From: Butyricimonas paravirosa
Lineage (GTDB): Bacteria; Bacteroidota; Bacteroidia; Bacteroidales; Marinifilaceae
Length of the DNA: 64,000 bases
Assembly: GCF_032878955.1 (NCBI RefSeq)
Contig: NZ_CP043839.1
Coordinates: forward strand, 4,340,001 to 4,404,000
Reading direction: 5' to 3'
The notes below the pieces were generated by a model. The model worked only from the letters and a program-made list of their open reading frames with translations, searched no databases and was not told where the DNA came from. Below, piece by piece: positions 1 through 8,251 of this stretch (position 1 is its first letter; every line of letters begins with the position of its first letter). Both the position numbers and the translations under genes were made by a program.

Positions 1-654
1 GAGGAATTGGCCCGAGTAGATATAACTAATGAGGAGGTTTTATGGTATGCGATTGAATTAAATCAGGCTTGCTTGGCAAATGATCTCGATCAATTGATTT
101 CGATTGCCGAGGATGTAAGGGATAATGATAATAATAAGGTTTGGTTTGTAATGAGGGCTTTCATGGCAATAGAACAGAAGGTTTCGGAAGTGGATTTAAA
201 ACGAATGATTCGTTTGGAGAACAGGTATCTGGAGTTAGTTTCTGGTGATGGACGTGAACAAGTTGCCGGATTTTTCCAAAAGCTTAAGCGGGATCTTCTT
301 GATGGGGTGAATTTTCAGAGTTTAAGTTACGAAGATGCGTTGAAAGAGGCAAGTAGGCAAGGACGAATGCTTTTTGTTTATTGTCGAATAAATTCATGTC
401 CCCCTTGTGATGGCATGGAGAATGACATACTAAAAAAAGAGGATATAAAAAAATGCCTAGAAGATAATTACGTGTGCGTGAAGTATGACATGAAGGTGGG
501 AGAGGGACTTGTATTGGCAAAGAAGTGGAACATGGAATTTTATCCGGTCTGTTTGCTCGTGAATCCCGATGGGGGTATTCGCCATCGGATAGAGGGGTTG
601 GTTGATCCAGAATTTTTTCTTGAGCAAGTAAAAGAAGGTTTGAATGATAAATGA
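1..654 (+). CDS. Thioredoxin-fold protein, 5' end outside window
   Basis: The reading frame is open from base 1, so the true start probably lies upstream of the window; the first in-window start codon is TTG at 7. The visible 215 residues comprise an all-helical N-terminal half (about 1-100, no recognised family) and a C-terminal thioredoxin fold. Its active-site-like motif is C131-P-P-C134, followed by a later P in 'FYPVCLLVNPDG', which matches the cis-Pro region of thioredoxins. The family reduces or isomerises disulfides; the substrate is unknown. Position and type resemble the thioredoxin-like gene that closes locus A (17241-18422), so this may be the last gene of a SusC/SusD operon lying upstream; that is inference. 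A weak hairpin with a T-run follows at 741-762. Confidence 0.75.
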   Translation, partial: EELARVDITNEEVLWYAIELNQACLANDLDQLISIAEDVRDNDNNKVWFVMRAFMAIEQKVSEVDLKRMIRLENRYLELVSGDGREQVAGFFQKLKRDLLDGVNFQSLSYEDALKEASRQGRMLFVYCRINSCPPCDGMENDILKKEDIKKCLEDNYVCVKYDMKVGEGLVLAKKWNMEFYPVCLLVNPDGGIRHRIEGLVDPEFFLEQVKEGLNDK

Positions 655-740
655 TACGATTTTTGAAGATTACAAAAGAAGTGAGATGGGAAAAGGTTTG
701 AAATACTGATGAATAAACTTGAGTAGTATCGTGTAAATTT

Positions 741-762
741 AAAGAGGGAAGGCTCTTTTTTA
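741..762 (+). terminator. Weak hairpin with T-run after the thioredoxin-like gene
   Basis: AAAGAG at 741-746 pairs with CTCTTT at 753-758 across a 6-base loop, and the T-run continues to 761. The stem is short, so this is a plausible but weak intrinsic terminator. Confidence 0.4.
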
Positions 763-767
763 TTCAG

Positions 768-810
768 GTGATTGGATTTAAAGGTGCATTCTCGTTTATG
801 TGATTGGATT
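768..810. repeat. Pair of 11-bp direct repeats 32 bp apart
   Basis: GTGATTGGATT occurs at 768-778 and again at 800-810, about three helical turns apart, upstream of the TonB-dependent receptor. They could be operator half-sites; nothing else in this gene-free stretch stands out except a candidate -7 box at 871-878. Confidence 0.4.
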
Positions 811-870
811 AAAATTTACCGGAATGTAAAAAGTTTTAATAAATGATTAGGTGTGTTGTAAATAAATACT

Positions 871-878
871 TACTTTCG
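871..878 (+). promoter_or_regulatory. Candidate Bacteroidota -7 box upstream of TonB-dependent receptor
   Basis: TACTTTCG matches 7 of 8 positions of TAnnTTTG. No good TTTG is seen 19-21 bases upstream, so the call is tentative. It would give a leader of about 65 bases before the ATG at 950. Confidence 0.35.
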
Positions 879-949
879 CAACGAGATTGACACTAAATAG
901 ACTTAAAGATGCCTGGCGTGTCACGTTGTGTTTCATAAAGTAATGTATT

Positions 950-3628
950 ATGGGTAGTATGTTGTTAAAAGTGATTTGTGGGACTATGTTCCTGTTAGGT
1001 ATGTCGTGGAATGTTATGGCAAAAGAGGTAATTAAGGGTAGAGTCGTTGATTCTCAGTCAAAAGAAGTGTTGATCGGGGCTACCGTGAGCGTGGAGGGAA
1101 CGAGTGTTGGGTGTGCTACGGATGCGGAAGGATATTTTGAATTGGAGGTGGAAGAATCGGGAACCGTGATATTGGTGTTCCGGTGTGTAGGTTATTCGGA
1201 AGTGAAAAAAAGTGTTGTTGTGGATGATAAAAAGGTTGATCTGGGGACCGTGGGGATGTTGCCGATGTATATTAATTTGTCGGATGTGGTGGTGCGTGGT
1301 TCTTTAGCCGTGGACCGGAAGACCCCGGTTGCTTTGTCGGTGGTGACGGCGAAAGAGATCGAGGAGAAACTTTCAACACAGGAATTCCCGGAGATATTGA
1401 AATCTTTGCCGAGTGTTTATGCCACGAAAGAGGGGGGAGCGTTTGGAGATGGACGGATTAATTTGCGGGGATTCGAGACGGAGAATATAGCCGTGATGGT
1501 GAACGGTGTTCCCGTGAACGAGATGGAATGGGGTGGAATCTATTGGTCTAACTGGGCAGGTTTGTCGGATGTGACCCGTTTTATTCAGGTACAACGGGGA
1601 TTAGGGGCATCAAAGATTGCCGTGCCGTCTGTTGGCGGTTCTATCAATATCGTGACGAATACGACAAATGCAGAGGCCGGAGGCTCTATTTTATACGGGG
1701 TGGGAAATGACGGTTATAATAAGGTGGCTTTTAGCTTCTCTACCGGTTTGTTAAAAAATGGATGGGCCATGTCTATTTTGGGGGCAAGAACTTGGGGTGA
1801 CGGGTATATACAAGGAACGGATTTCGTGGGGTATTCTTATTTTATTAATATTTCCAAGAAATTGGGAGAGAATCATGAATTGTCCTTGACTGCTCTTGGC
1901 GCTCCACAATGGCATAATCAACGTAATCGGAATGATAAGATGCTGATCAAGGCTTGGGAAAAATTGGGTGATACGAAGTATAACCCGTCCTATGGTTTTG
2001 CGGATTGGAATGGAGAGAAGGTGCGGAAGGTTTCGGCATATAATAAATATCACAAGCCTCAAATTTCATTGAATCACCTTTGGGAGATCAATGAAAAGTC
2101 AAGTTTGTCCAGTGTACTTTACTTGTCTTTAGGACGAGGGGGCGGATATGGAGGACGTTCTAATAAGGCTCATAAATATGATTGGTACGGAACTTCCAAA
2201 GGGGAGCCAACAACGGGCGATTTCAGAGCGGCAGACGGGACGTTTAATTATACGGCTGTTTATAATTTAAATTCGGCAAGCGTGATCGGTTCGGAGATGA
2301 TTATGGCTATGAGCCGGAACGAGCATAATTGGTATGGCTTGATTTCTACCTACACGACCAAACTGGGACAATATTTTGATGTGTACGGGGGTGTCGATTT
2401 GCGTTATTACAAGGGGAAACATTATAACGAGATTGTAGATTTGTACGGGGGAAGGTATTTTATTGACGATAGTCGGATGAATGTAAAATACAAGGCGGAC
2501 GATTATACGTGGCAAAATAAGGAATTGAAGAAAGGGGATATTGTTTACCGGGATTATGACGGTTACATGGTGCAGGAAGGTTTTTTCGCGCAAGGGGAAT
2601 ATAACCGGGATGCTTTGAGTGTGTTCGTTTCCGGGTCTCTTTCTAATATAACTTATTGGCGGAAAGATCGTTTTTATTATTTGAAAGATGAGGCGAAATC
2701 GGATAAGGAGAGTTTCTTGGGAGGTACGGTGAAAGCCGGAGCTAATTATAACTTGACAGATCAGCATAACGTGTTTGCCAATATCGGGTATTTCTCCCGG
2801 GCTCCTTACATGCAAGGCGGAGTATTTTTGCAGCAGGATGTGAGTAACGAGACGAACCCGGATGCCGTGAACGAGAAGGTGTTTACTTTTGAGTTGGGGT
2901 ACGGTTTTCGTTCATCTTGGTTGGATGCCAACGTGAATTTGTATCGTACTTCGTGGATGGATAAGACAATGGCTAATTTCTTTGAGAAGAACGGGGAACG
3001 GGTACGGGTGAATCTGACCGGACTGGATGCGTTACATCAAGGGATTGAGGTTGATTTCGTGTTACGTCCGTTGAAAGATCTGAAGGTTACCGGGATGTTT
3101 TCCATGGGAGACTGGCATTGGGATGGGGATGGCAAAGGATATGCTTATAATTCATTAGGAGAACCTGTTGATAAAAATGGAGACCCGGTGAGTCAGGTCG
3201 GGGGAGAGAATCATGCTCAGAATACAGTAAAGATGAAGGATGTGCGGGTGGGTAATTCCGCGCAGACAACTTTTGCATTGGGAGGAAGTTATCAGTTTTT
3301 GAAAAGGGCGCATGTGGGAGTGGATTATTCTCATTTCGCTCGGAATTATGCAAAATTTACTCCTTCCTTGGGGTATGATCTGGGAGCTGAAAAGGCATTT
3401 GAATCTCCTTGGAGGATGCCGGCATATGGTGTTTTGGATGCTAATATCAACTATCGTTTCCCGTTGAGTAAGGTGTTTGGCGTGCTGGTTTCCGCAAACG
3501 TGAATAATCTTTTGGATAAAGAGTATATCGCTGACGCGGAGGATGGTGCCGGGCATGATAAAGATACAGCCAAGGTTTTCTATGGTTTCGGACGTACTTT
3601 TTCCGTGAACTTGAAGATCACGTTCTAA
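950..3628 (+). CDS. TonB-dependent outer-membrane receptor with carboxypeptidase-regulatory-like N-domain
   Basis: A protein of 892 residues. A signal peptide (about 1-24, ending near VMAKE) precedes a carboxypeptidase-regulatory-like beta domain (about 26-105), a TonB plug (about 118-230, with 'INLRGFETENIAVMVNGV') and a 22-strand-type barrel that ends in F, as outer-membrane barrels do. It should import a ligand across the outer membrane using TonB/ExbBD energy. It lacks the STN signalling domain and has no SusD partner, so it is not a SusC-type transducer. No sigma/FecR pair is adjacent. The substrate cannot be read from the sequence; a siderophore, haem or vitamin ligand is possible. An OmpA-family gene follows after 131 bp, behind its own -7 box. 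The next in-frame ATG (959) is an alternative start. Confidence 0.88.
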   Translation: MGSMLLKVICGTMFLLGMSWNVMAKEVIKGRVVDSQSKEVLIGATVSVEGTSVGCATDAEGYFELEVEESGTVILVFRCVGYSEVKKSVVVDDKKVDLGTVGMLPMYINLSDVVVRGSLAVDRKTPVALSVVTAKEIEEKLSTQEFPEILKSLPSVYATKEGGAFGDGRINLRGFETENIAVMVNGVPVNEMEWGGIYWSNWAGLSDVTRFIQVQRGLGASKIAVPSVGGSINIVTNTTNAEAGGSILYGVGNDGYNKVAFSFSTGLLKNGWAMSILGARTWGDGYIQGTDFVGYSYFINISKKLGENHELSLTALGAPQWHNQRNRNDKMLIKAWEKLGDTKYNPSYGFADWNGEKVRKVSAYNKYHKPQISLNHLWEINEKSSLSSVLYLSLGRGGGYGGRSNKAHKYDWYGTSKGEPTTGDFRAADGTFNYTAVYNLNSASVIGSEMIMAMSRNEHNWYGLISTYTTKLGQYFDVYGGVDLRYYKGKHYNEIVDLYGGRYFIDDSRMNVKYKADDYTWQNKELKKGDIVYRDYDGYMVQEGFFAQGEYNRDALSVFVSGSLSNITYWRKDRFYYLKDEAKSDKESFLGGTVKAGANYNLTDQHNVFANIGYFSRAPYMQGGVFLQQDVSNETNPDAVNEKVFTFELGYGFRSSWLDANVNLYRTSWMDKTMANFFEKNGERVRVNLTGLDALHQGIEVDFVLRPLKDLKVTGMFSMGDWHWDGDGKGYAYNSLGEPVDKNGDPVSQVGGENHAQNTVKMKDVRVGNSAQTTFALGGSYQFLKRAHVGVDYSHFARNYAKFTPSLGYDLGAEKAFESPWRMPAYGVLDANINYRFPLSKVFGVLVSANVNNLLDKEYIADAEDGAGHDKDTAKVFYGFGRTFSVNLKITF

Positions 3629-3691
3629 GATTATTGGAAATAAAGATGTAGTTATTTTGTGTATAATAAAATACAGTAATTATTTTTTTTA

Positions 3692-3699
3692 TACATTTG
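3692..3699 (+). promoter_or_regulatory. -7 box TACATTTG upstream of the OmpA-family gene
   Basis: A full match to TAnnTTTG; the -33 element is not evident. It implies transcription starting near 3706, downstream of an in-frame TTG at 3697, which argues that the real start of the OmpA-family gene is the ATG at 3760. Confidence 0.5.
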
Positions 3700-3759
3700 C
3701 GGCGTTTTTCTCCAAATTTATTTGAGAAAGGTTGCAATATAAACTTTAACTATTTCAAA

Positions 3760-4866
3760 ATGAAAAAAATCGTATTTTTAGTACTATTGGTAGTATTACA
3801 CATTTCTACGTTTGCGCAGAATAATCAGGAAAAGAAACTGCCGGGTTATAAAACATCATTTGAAACCAACAAATTTTGGGATAATTGGTTTATTTCATTG
3901 AATTTAGGGGCTCAAACCCTCTATGCTGAGGGGTCTACTGATGCAAAGTTCGGTGATCGATTAACCTTTATGCCGGCCTTGTCTGTTGGTAAATGGTTTA
4001 CGCCTTGGTGGGGATTGAGAGTTCAAGGTTTGGGAGGTGCTTTACATGGTTTTCAAAATGATGGGAAAATGATGTTGCACAAACATTATGGAGCTGTTCA
4101 TGGAGACTTTATGTTTGGTTTGTTAAACTTCTTTGGTCGTTACAATGAGAATCGTTGCTTTGATTTGGTACCTTTTGCAGGAATAGGTGGTGCTTTTATC
4201 GGTAGTGATCAATCTTTTACTATTAATGCTGGTATTCAAGCTCGTTTCCGGTTATCTCAACGTTTTGATTTGAATTTGGAATATGGTGGGATAATTTTGG
4301 ATGATGATCTCGTGACCAGAGGCGGATTCCCTAATGACGGGATTAGTAATCTGAGTGTTGGAGTTACTTTCAGATTTAAGAATCGTTCGTTTAAAAAGGC
4401 TGTTAGCCAGAAACAGTATGCAGACCTTCAGAATTTAGCAAAAGCACAAGACGCACGAATCAAAGAATTGATTAGCCGTACCCCGGATACCGTTGTTAAA
4501 GTGGTAAAACAAGAGGTGCCAACAACTGAAACGAACGTGGTATTTAAGGCTTTACCGACAACGATAAACTTCGCTTTCAACAGTTACAAAATTGATCCTA
4601 CTCAGGAGGTTGGAGTTTATAACTTGGTTCAATTTATGAAGGAGAACCCAGAGGTGCGTGTTCGTTTGACAGGTTTTGCCGATAAACGAGGAACTGAGAA
4701 GGCAAATATGATTATTTCTGAAAAGCGAGTAAATGTGGTTGCAGATATGTTTATTAGTAAATATGGAATAAATAAAGACCGTATTGTGAAAGATCATAAA
4801 GGAGTTAGTTCTCGTTATGACAAGGATGATTGGAATCGTTGCGTTCTTGTTGAGATTATAAAATAA
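3760..4866 (+). CDS. OmpA-family outer-membrane protein
   Basis: A protein of 368 residues, exported by a signal peptide ending near 'STFAQ'. Residues about 30-215 look like an 8-stranded barrel (alternating 'WFISLNLGAQTLYAEG', 'VGVTFRFKNR'). A linker with possible coiled coil follows (about 220-260), and then a C-terminal OmpA/MotB peptidoglycan-binding domain (about 265-368) with 'TINFAFNSYKID' and 'VRLTGFADKRGT'. It should anchor the outer membrane to peptidoglycan. I chose the ATG at 3760 rather than the in-frame TTG at 3697, because the intervening codons precede a clear signal peptide and overlap a -7 box. A strong terminator follows at 4911-4945, so the gene is probably monocistronic. 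Confidence 0.9.
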   Translation: MKKIVFLVLLVVLHISTFAQNNQEKKLPGYKTSFETNKFWDNWFISLNLGAQTLYAEGSTDAKFGDRLTFMPALSVGKWFTPWWGLRVQGLGGALHGFQNDGKMMLHKHYGAVHGDFMFGLLNFFGRYNENRCFDLVPFAGIGGAFIGSDQSFTINAGIQARFRLSQRFDLNLEYGGIILDDDLVTRGGFPNDGISNLSVGVTFRFKNRSFKKAVSQKQYADLQNLAKAQDARIKELISRTPDTVVKVVKQEVPTTETNVVFKALPTTINFAFNSYKIDPTQEVGVYNLVQFMKENPEVRVRLTGFADKRGTEKANMIISEKRVNVVADMFISKYGINKDRIVKDHKGVSSRYDKDDWNRCVLVEIIK

Positions 4867-4910
4867 CAGTTCATTATGATATAAGAACAATTTTGTTCTT
4901 GCATGAAGTC

Positions 4911-4958
4911 GCCCCCAAGAAACTTGATAATAAGCTCTTGGGGGCGTTTCATTTATTG
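4911..4958 (+). terminator. Strong intrinsic terminator after the OmpA-family gene
   Basis: GCCCCCAAGA (4911-4920) and TCTTGGGGGC (4936-4945) form a perfect 10-bp stem with a 15-base loop, followed by a T-rich tract. A smaller hairpin (AAGAAC/GTTCTT, 4883-4900) lies just upstream. Confidence 0.8.
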
Positions 4959-5008
4959 TTAGTTCTTTTATATATGGGGAAAAATGGAAGAATATGTAAT
5001 AGATTTTA

Positions 5009-5016
5009 TACTTTTG
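5009..5016 (+). promoter_or_regulatory. -7 box TACTTTTG upstream of the DUF389 gene
   Basis: A full match to TAnnTTTG, about 60 bases before the ATG at 5075; no convincing -33 TTTG is seen. Confidence 0.45.
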
Positions 5017-5074
5017 CGAAGATTTAAAGAATATGAGCTATTTTGAGCTTTTTGTAGATGTATAGATTTAAAGA

Positions 5075-6430
5075 ATGATGATATTATTACAGCGTTTTCG
5101 GGTGTATTTGCGTCAAATCTTGGACCCGTCAGATGAACAGGAGCGGGAAGAAGATACGGTGGAGGCTATCCGTAAGGGAATCGTGTTCCGGGGGACAAAT
5201 TTGTGGGTATTGATTTTTGCCACGTTTATTGCGTCTTTGGGATTGAACACGAATTCGACGGCCGTGATTATCGGAGCCATGTTAATTTCTCCGCTGATGG
5301 GGCCGATTATGGGGATCGGTCTGGGAGTTGGAATCAATGATTTTGAACTGATCAAGAAGGCTTTCCGTAATTTGCTGATCGCAACTATATTCAGCGTGTT
5401 AACGTCTACGTTATATTTTTTGTTATCGCCTTTGAACGAAGCTCGTTCGGAATTGCTAGCACGGACAACCCCCACGATCTATGACGTGTTGATCGCTTTT
5501 TTTGGTGGGATGGCGGGAATCGTGGCGTCTTCGACGAAGTTGAAAGGAAACGTGATTCCGGGAGTGGCTATTGCTACCGCCTTGATGCCGCCGTTATGTA
5601 CGGCCGGGTTCGGGTTGGCAAGCGGCAATCTGAGTTATTTCTTCGGGGCATTCTATTTGTTCACGATCAATTCGGTATTTATTGCGGTTGCCACGACTTT
5701 AGGGGTACGGTTGATGCATTTCTCGAAAAAGAAATTCATGGATAAGGAACGGGAAAAGAAGGTACACCGTATCGTGTACTCAATCATTTTCCTGACGATG
5801 GTTCCGAGTGTGTATATCACCTACAATATGGTGAAGACGAATATCTTCGAGACGAATGCCAGTCGATTTATCAAAAATGAATTTAATTTTCCGAATACGT
5901 TGGTGGTGGATCGTTACGTGAAAACAGAGAATCCGGAACGTCGGATTGAAGTATCATTGATTGGTAAGGAAATATCAGAGGAAGTGATCGTGTCGTTGAA
6001 AGAAAAGATGTTGCATTACGGGTTGCATGATGTCCCTCTGGTGATTCATCAGGGATTCGGAAAAGAGGATACCGAGATGCAAAATGACGTTAGTAATATG
6101 TTGTTACAGGATTACTACATGCAGAATAAACAGCGGATTGCCTCGCAAGAGAAAGAAATTTCCGTGTTGCGTGAGAGGTTGAACTCTTACCTGTTATATG
6201 ATACGATCGGGCATCAGGTTACTCCCGAGGTGAAGATTCTTTATCCTTCCGTGAAAAGTCTTGCTATATCCAGGGTGATTCGTAATCAAGTGGATTCTTT
6301 ACGTGCTGATACGTTACATATTGCTATCGTGGCGTTCGGACAACAATTATCTGATTCGGAGGAAGAGCAGTTCTCGGCTTGGTTGGCAGCCCGGATCGGG
6401 GTGAAGAATTTGAAGTTGATAAAAGAGTAA
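5075..6430 (+). CDS. DUF389-family integral membrane protein
   Basis: A protein of 451 residues. After a short charged N-terminus, the stretch from about 45 to 245 holds roughly six hydrophobic segments rich in G and P, with the family-typical 'STAVIIGAMLISPLMGPI', 'GGMAGIVASS' and 'IATALMPPLCTAGFGL'. The remaining 200 residues are soluble, include a likely coiled coil ('QRIASQEKEISVLRERL', about 355-371) and end in an alpha/beta-looking tail. DUF389 proteins sit in the inner membrane and their function is not established. The gene stands alone between a terminator and a lipoprotein gene with its own upstream gap. The ATG at 5078 is an equally possible start. Confidence 0.85.
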   Translation: MMILLQRFRVYLRQILDPSDEQEREEDTVEAIRKGIVFRGTNLWVLIFATFIASLGLNTNSTAVIIGAMLISPLMGPIMGIGLGVGINDFELIKKAFRNLLIATIFSVLTSTLYFLLSPLNEARSELLARTTPTIYDVLIAFFGGMAGIVASSTKLKGNVIPGVAIATALMPPLCTAGFGLASGNLSYFFGAFYLFTINSVFIAVATTLGVRLMHFSKKKFMDKEREKKVHRIVYSIIFLTMVPSVYITYNMVKTNIFETNASRFIKNEFNFPNTLVVDRYVKTENPERRIEVSLIGKEISEEVIVSLKEKMLHYGLHDVPLVIHQGFGKEDTEMQNDVSNMLLQDYYMQNKQRIASQEKEISVLRERLNSYLLYDTIGHQVTPEVKILYPSVKSLAISRVIRNQVDSLRADTLHIAIVAFGQQLSDSEEEQFSAWLAARIGVKNLKLIKE

Positions 6431-6544
6431 GTGATGGTGAGGTATTTTAGACTAAGTGAGATTTGTTGATTTCATAAACTTTTACCTGTTTTATTTCGTA
6501 TATAGACCGTATTTTGGTTGATAATCGAATTAAAATAAGGTACT

Positions 6545-7504
6545 ATGAAGAAATTAATGATTGTAATGCTTGGTCTTCTGACTTTAGTTTCGGCATGTTC
6601 AGACAATGATGATGAGGGATCTTATGGGGTAACGTCTGGATTAATTACTCCTAAAATAAGAGCTCGGGTAACCGATCCGCTTAATCAGAATCCTTTCACG
6701 GGGATTCTTGAGGTATATCCGTGTAAGGATGAAACCTCTATTTACTATGGAAACTACATAAATGGAAAGCTCACGGTATTTAATGGTTATTACGTCATAT
6801 CAGAGGGGGACGTGTATGGGGACAATAACCGAGAACTTCACCTGCCTATCGGCGAGTATAACATGGTGTATTGGGGGACACCCAAATACGATGAGCCGAT
6901 TTATAATTCTCCGGCAATTACTCACCCGGGGTTAACGAATGGAGCTGATCTGGCAAAACTCTATTTTAGCTTGCGACCCAATACTGACGGGACTTATATG
7001 CCCGTGTATGATTTGGTCCACGCGATAAAACCGGCACATATTGGAACGGAGGATTTGACGGCTTCTCTTACACGGGTTACCGCTGGTTTGAAGGTAATAC
7101 TGAAACAAGAGGATAATAGTGCGTTCAGTTCCAGCATAACAAGCGTGAACGTTCATATTGGAAATATTGCCGAGAAGATGAATTTTTACACGGCCGAGGC
7201 GGAGAACATGACGAAAACCGTGAAATTCGAATTGTCCCGTTCTGAGGATGCCACCATCATGAGTAATCCTACCGTGATGTTGTTTCCTTCCGCCCCGAAT
7301 CCTTTGTTGGAGTTGTTTATCACCTTGGCGGATGGTTCCGTGCATACTCTTTCTAAATCATTGACTTCCACGTTATCTCCCAATACGCGGCTCACGTTGA
7401 ATATTGTTGTCGGTAAAATATTACCCGGTGGTGATCCCGGAAATTTTACGATTGAGAGTTGGAACGAGGAAAGTGAGACGATCGAATTCCCGGTTGTCGA
7501 CTAA
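6545..7504 (+). CDS. FimB/Mfa2-like lipoprotein (fimbrial anchor type)
   Basis: A protein of 319 residues with a lipoprotein signal peptide and lipobox 'LVSAC' (Cys18), then an acidic stretch 'SDNDDEG' typical of surface-exported Bacteroidota lipoproteins. The rest is beta-rich, with 'RELHLPIGEYNMVYWGT' and 'LTASLTRVTAGLKVIL', which resemble the two transthyretin-like domains of FimB/Mfa2 (DUF1812). Those proteins anchor or terminate type V fimbriae. No major pilin or tip gene is adjacent, so it may be an orphan or a diverged cell-surface protein. It converges on the sigma gene of locus A, 34 bp away, with no clear terminator in between. Confidence 0.6.
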   Translation: MKKLMIVMLGLLTLVSACSDNDDEGSYGVTSGLITPKIRARVTDPLNQNPFTGILEVYPCKDETSIYYGNYINGKLTVFNGYYVISEGDVYGDNNRELHLPIGEYNMVYWGTPKYDEPIYNSPAITHPGLTNGADLAKLYFSLRPNTDGTYMPVYDLVHAIKPAHIGTEDLTASLTRVTAGLKVILKQEDNSAFSSSITSVNVHIGNIAEKMNFYTAEAENMTKTVKFELSRSEDATIMSNPTVMLFPSAPNPLLELFITLADGSVHTLSKSLTSTLSPNTRLTLNIVVGKILPGGDPGNFTIESWNEESETIEFPVVD

Positions 7505-7538
7505 TCAATGGGTGAGCGGGATATATATAACAAAAGAA

Positions 7539-8099
7539 TTATAGCGTAACGGAGAGGAAACAGATGAGGCCTTTTAATTTTTCTTTTAATATTTGTTTCC
7601 CCCGTTTCTTGTAGCTTTTCACGGAATCGAGTGATAAGTTGAGAACTCGAGCGATTTCCTCGTTGGATTTTCCTTTTAAACTAAGTTCATATATTGTTTG
7701 TATCTGGTCGGGAAGTTCGTTTATGGCTTTATGCATGAGAAAATAGACCTCTTCTTCGATGATTGCGTCCAGAAAATAATCTTCATCTTGCTGGAGTGTA
7801 CTTGCTTGTAAGTAATTTTGTTTTGCGTTTTCGTGTTCAATGTAATTGAAACAACGGTTTTTGATAGAGAGATAGAGAAAAGATTTGAGTTTGTTGAGAC
7901 TGGTAAAATCTCGTTTGTTACTGTATAAATCTAGAATGACATCGTGGACAATGTCTTCTGCAACATCAATGTCTTTCACGTATTTAAAAGCGAAGTGTGC
8001 GAATATCTGGTAGTATTCTTTAAAAAAGATCTTGTATGCAGCTTCGTCACCCTCGATAAGTTGTTTTACCCAAATATTATGATTTCCCGTGTCTGTCAT
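7539..8099 (-). CDS. ECF sigma factor of locus A
   Basis: A protein of 186 residues with a sigma-70 region 2 (about 20-90, 'DVAEDIVHDVILDLY') and a region 4 helix-turn-helix (about 125-178, 'ELSLKGKSNEEIARVLNLS', 'VKSYKKRGK'). It belongs to the Bacteroidota sigma-70 expansion group that pairs with FecR anti-sigma factors. It is transcribed divergently from its presumed partner fecR (8252), whereas sigma and fecR are co-directional in loci B, C and D. Its promoter is the best minus-strand one in the window (8125-8155). The probable targets are the susC promoter region of locus A and its own promoter. Confidence 0.9.
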   Translation of the reverse strand: MTDTGNHNIWVKQLIEGDEAAYKIFFKEYYQIFAHFAFKYVKDIDVAEDIVHDVILDLYSNKRDFTSLNKLKSFLYLSIKNRCFNYIEHENAKQNYLQASTLQQDEDYFLDAIIEEEVYFLMHKAINELPDQIQTIYELSLKGKSNEEIARVLNLSLDSVKSYKKRGKQILKEKLKGLICFLSVTL

Positions 8100-8124
8100 T
8101 TTATTCTGGTCTTCTTTGAGTGAA

Positions 8125-8155
8125 CAAAGATAGGATATATTTCATGCAGTACAAG
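8125..8155 (-). promoter_or_regulatory. Housekeeping-type promoter of locus A sigma gene
   Basis: Read on the minus strand: -33 CTTG (8152-8155), 19 bases, then -7 TATCTTTG (8125-8132). This fits the Bacteroidota TTTG-N19..21-TAnnTTTG consensus with one mismatch. The start of transcription would be near 8118, about 19 bases before the ATG. Confidence 0.7.
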
Positions 8156-8251
8156 TGCAAGAATTAATATTATAATGTTCAATTTTTTTTATTGTTTCTT
8201 TGACACTTTTAGAATGACATCCTGTTATATATTCAAAATGATGGTAGAATT

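Noticed and set aside
2267..2815. Long minus-strand frame inside the TonB-dependent receptor gene (182 codons)
   Set aside because: It is opposite a clear barrel-coding gene, with no family match or own start signals; its length follows from the codon use of the real gene.
3697..3759. TTG 3697 start for the OmpA-family gene
   Set aside because: It overlaps a full-match -7 box and precedes a clean signal peptide that begins at ATG 3760.
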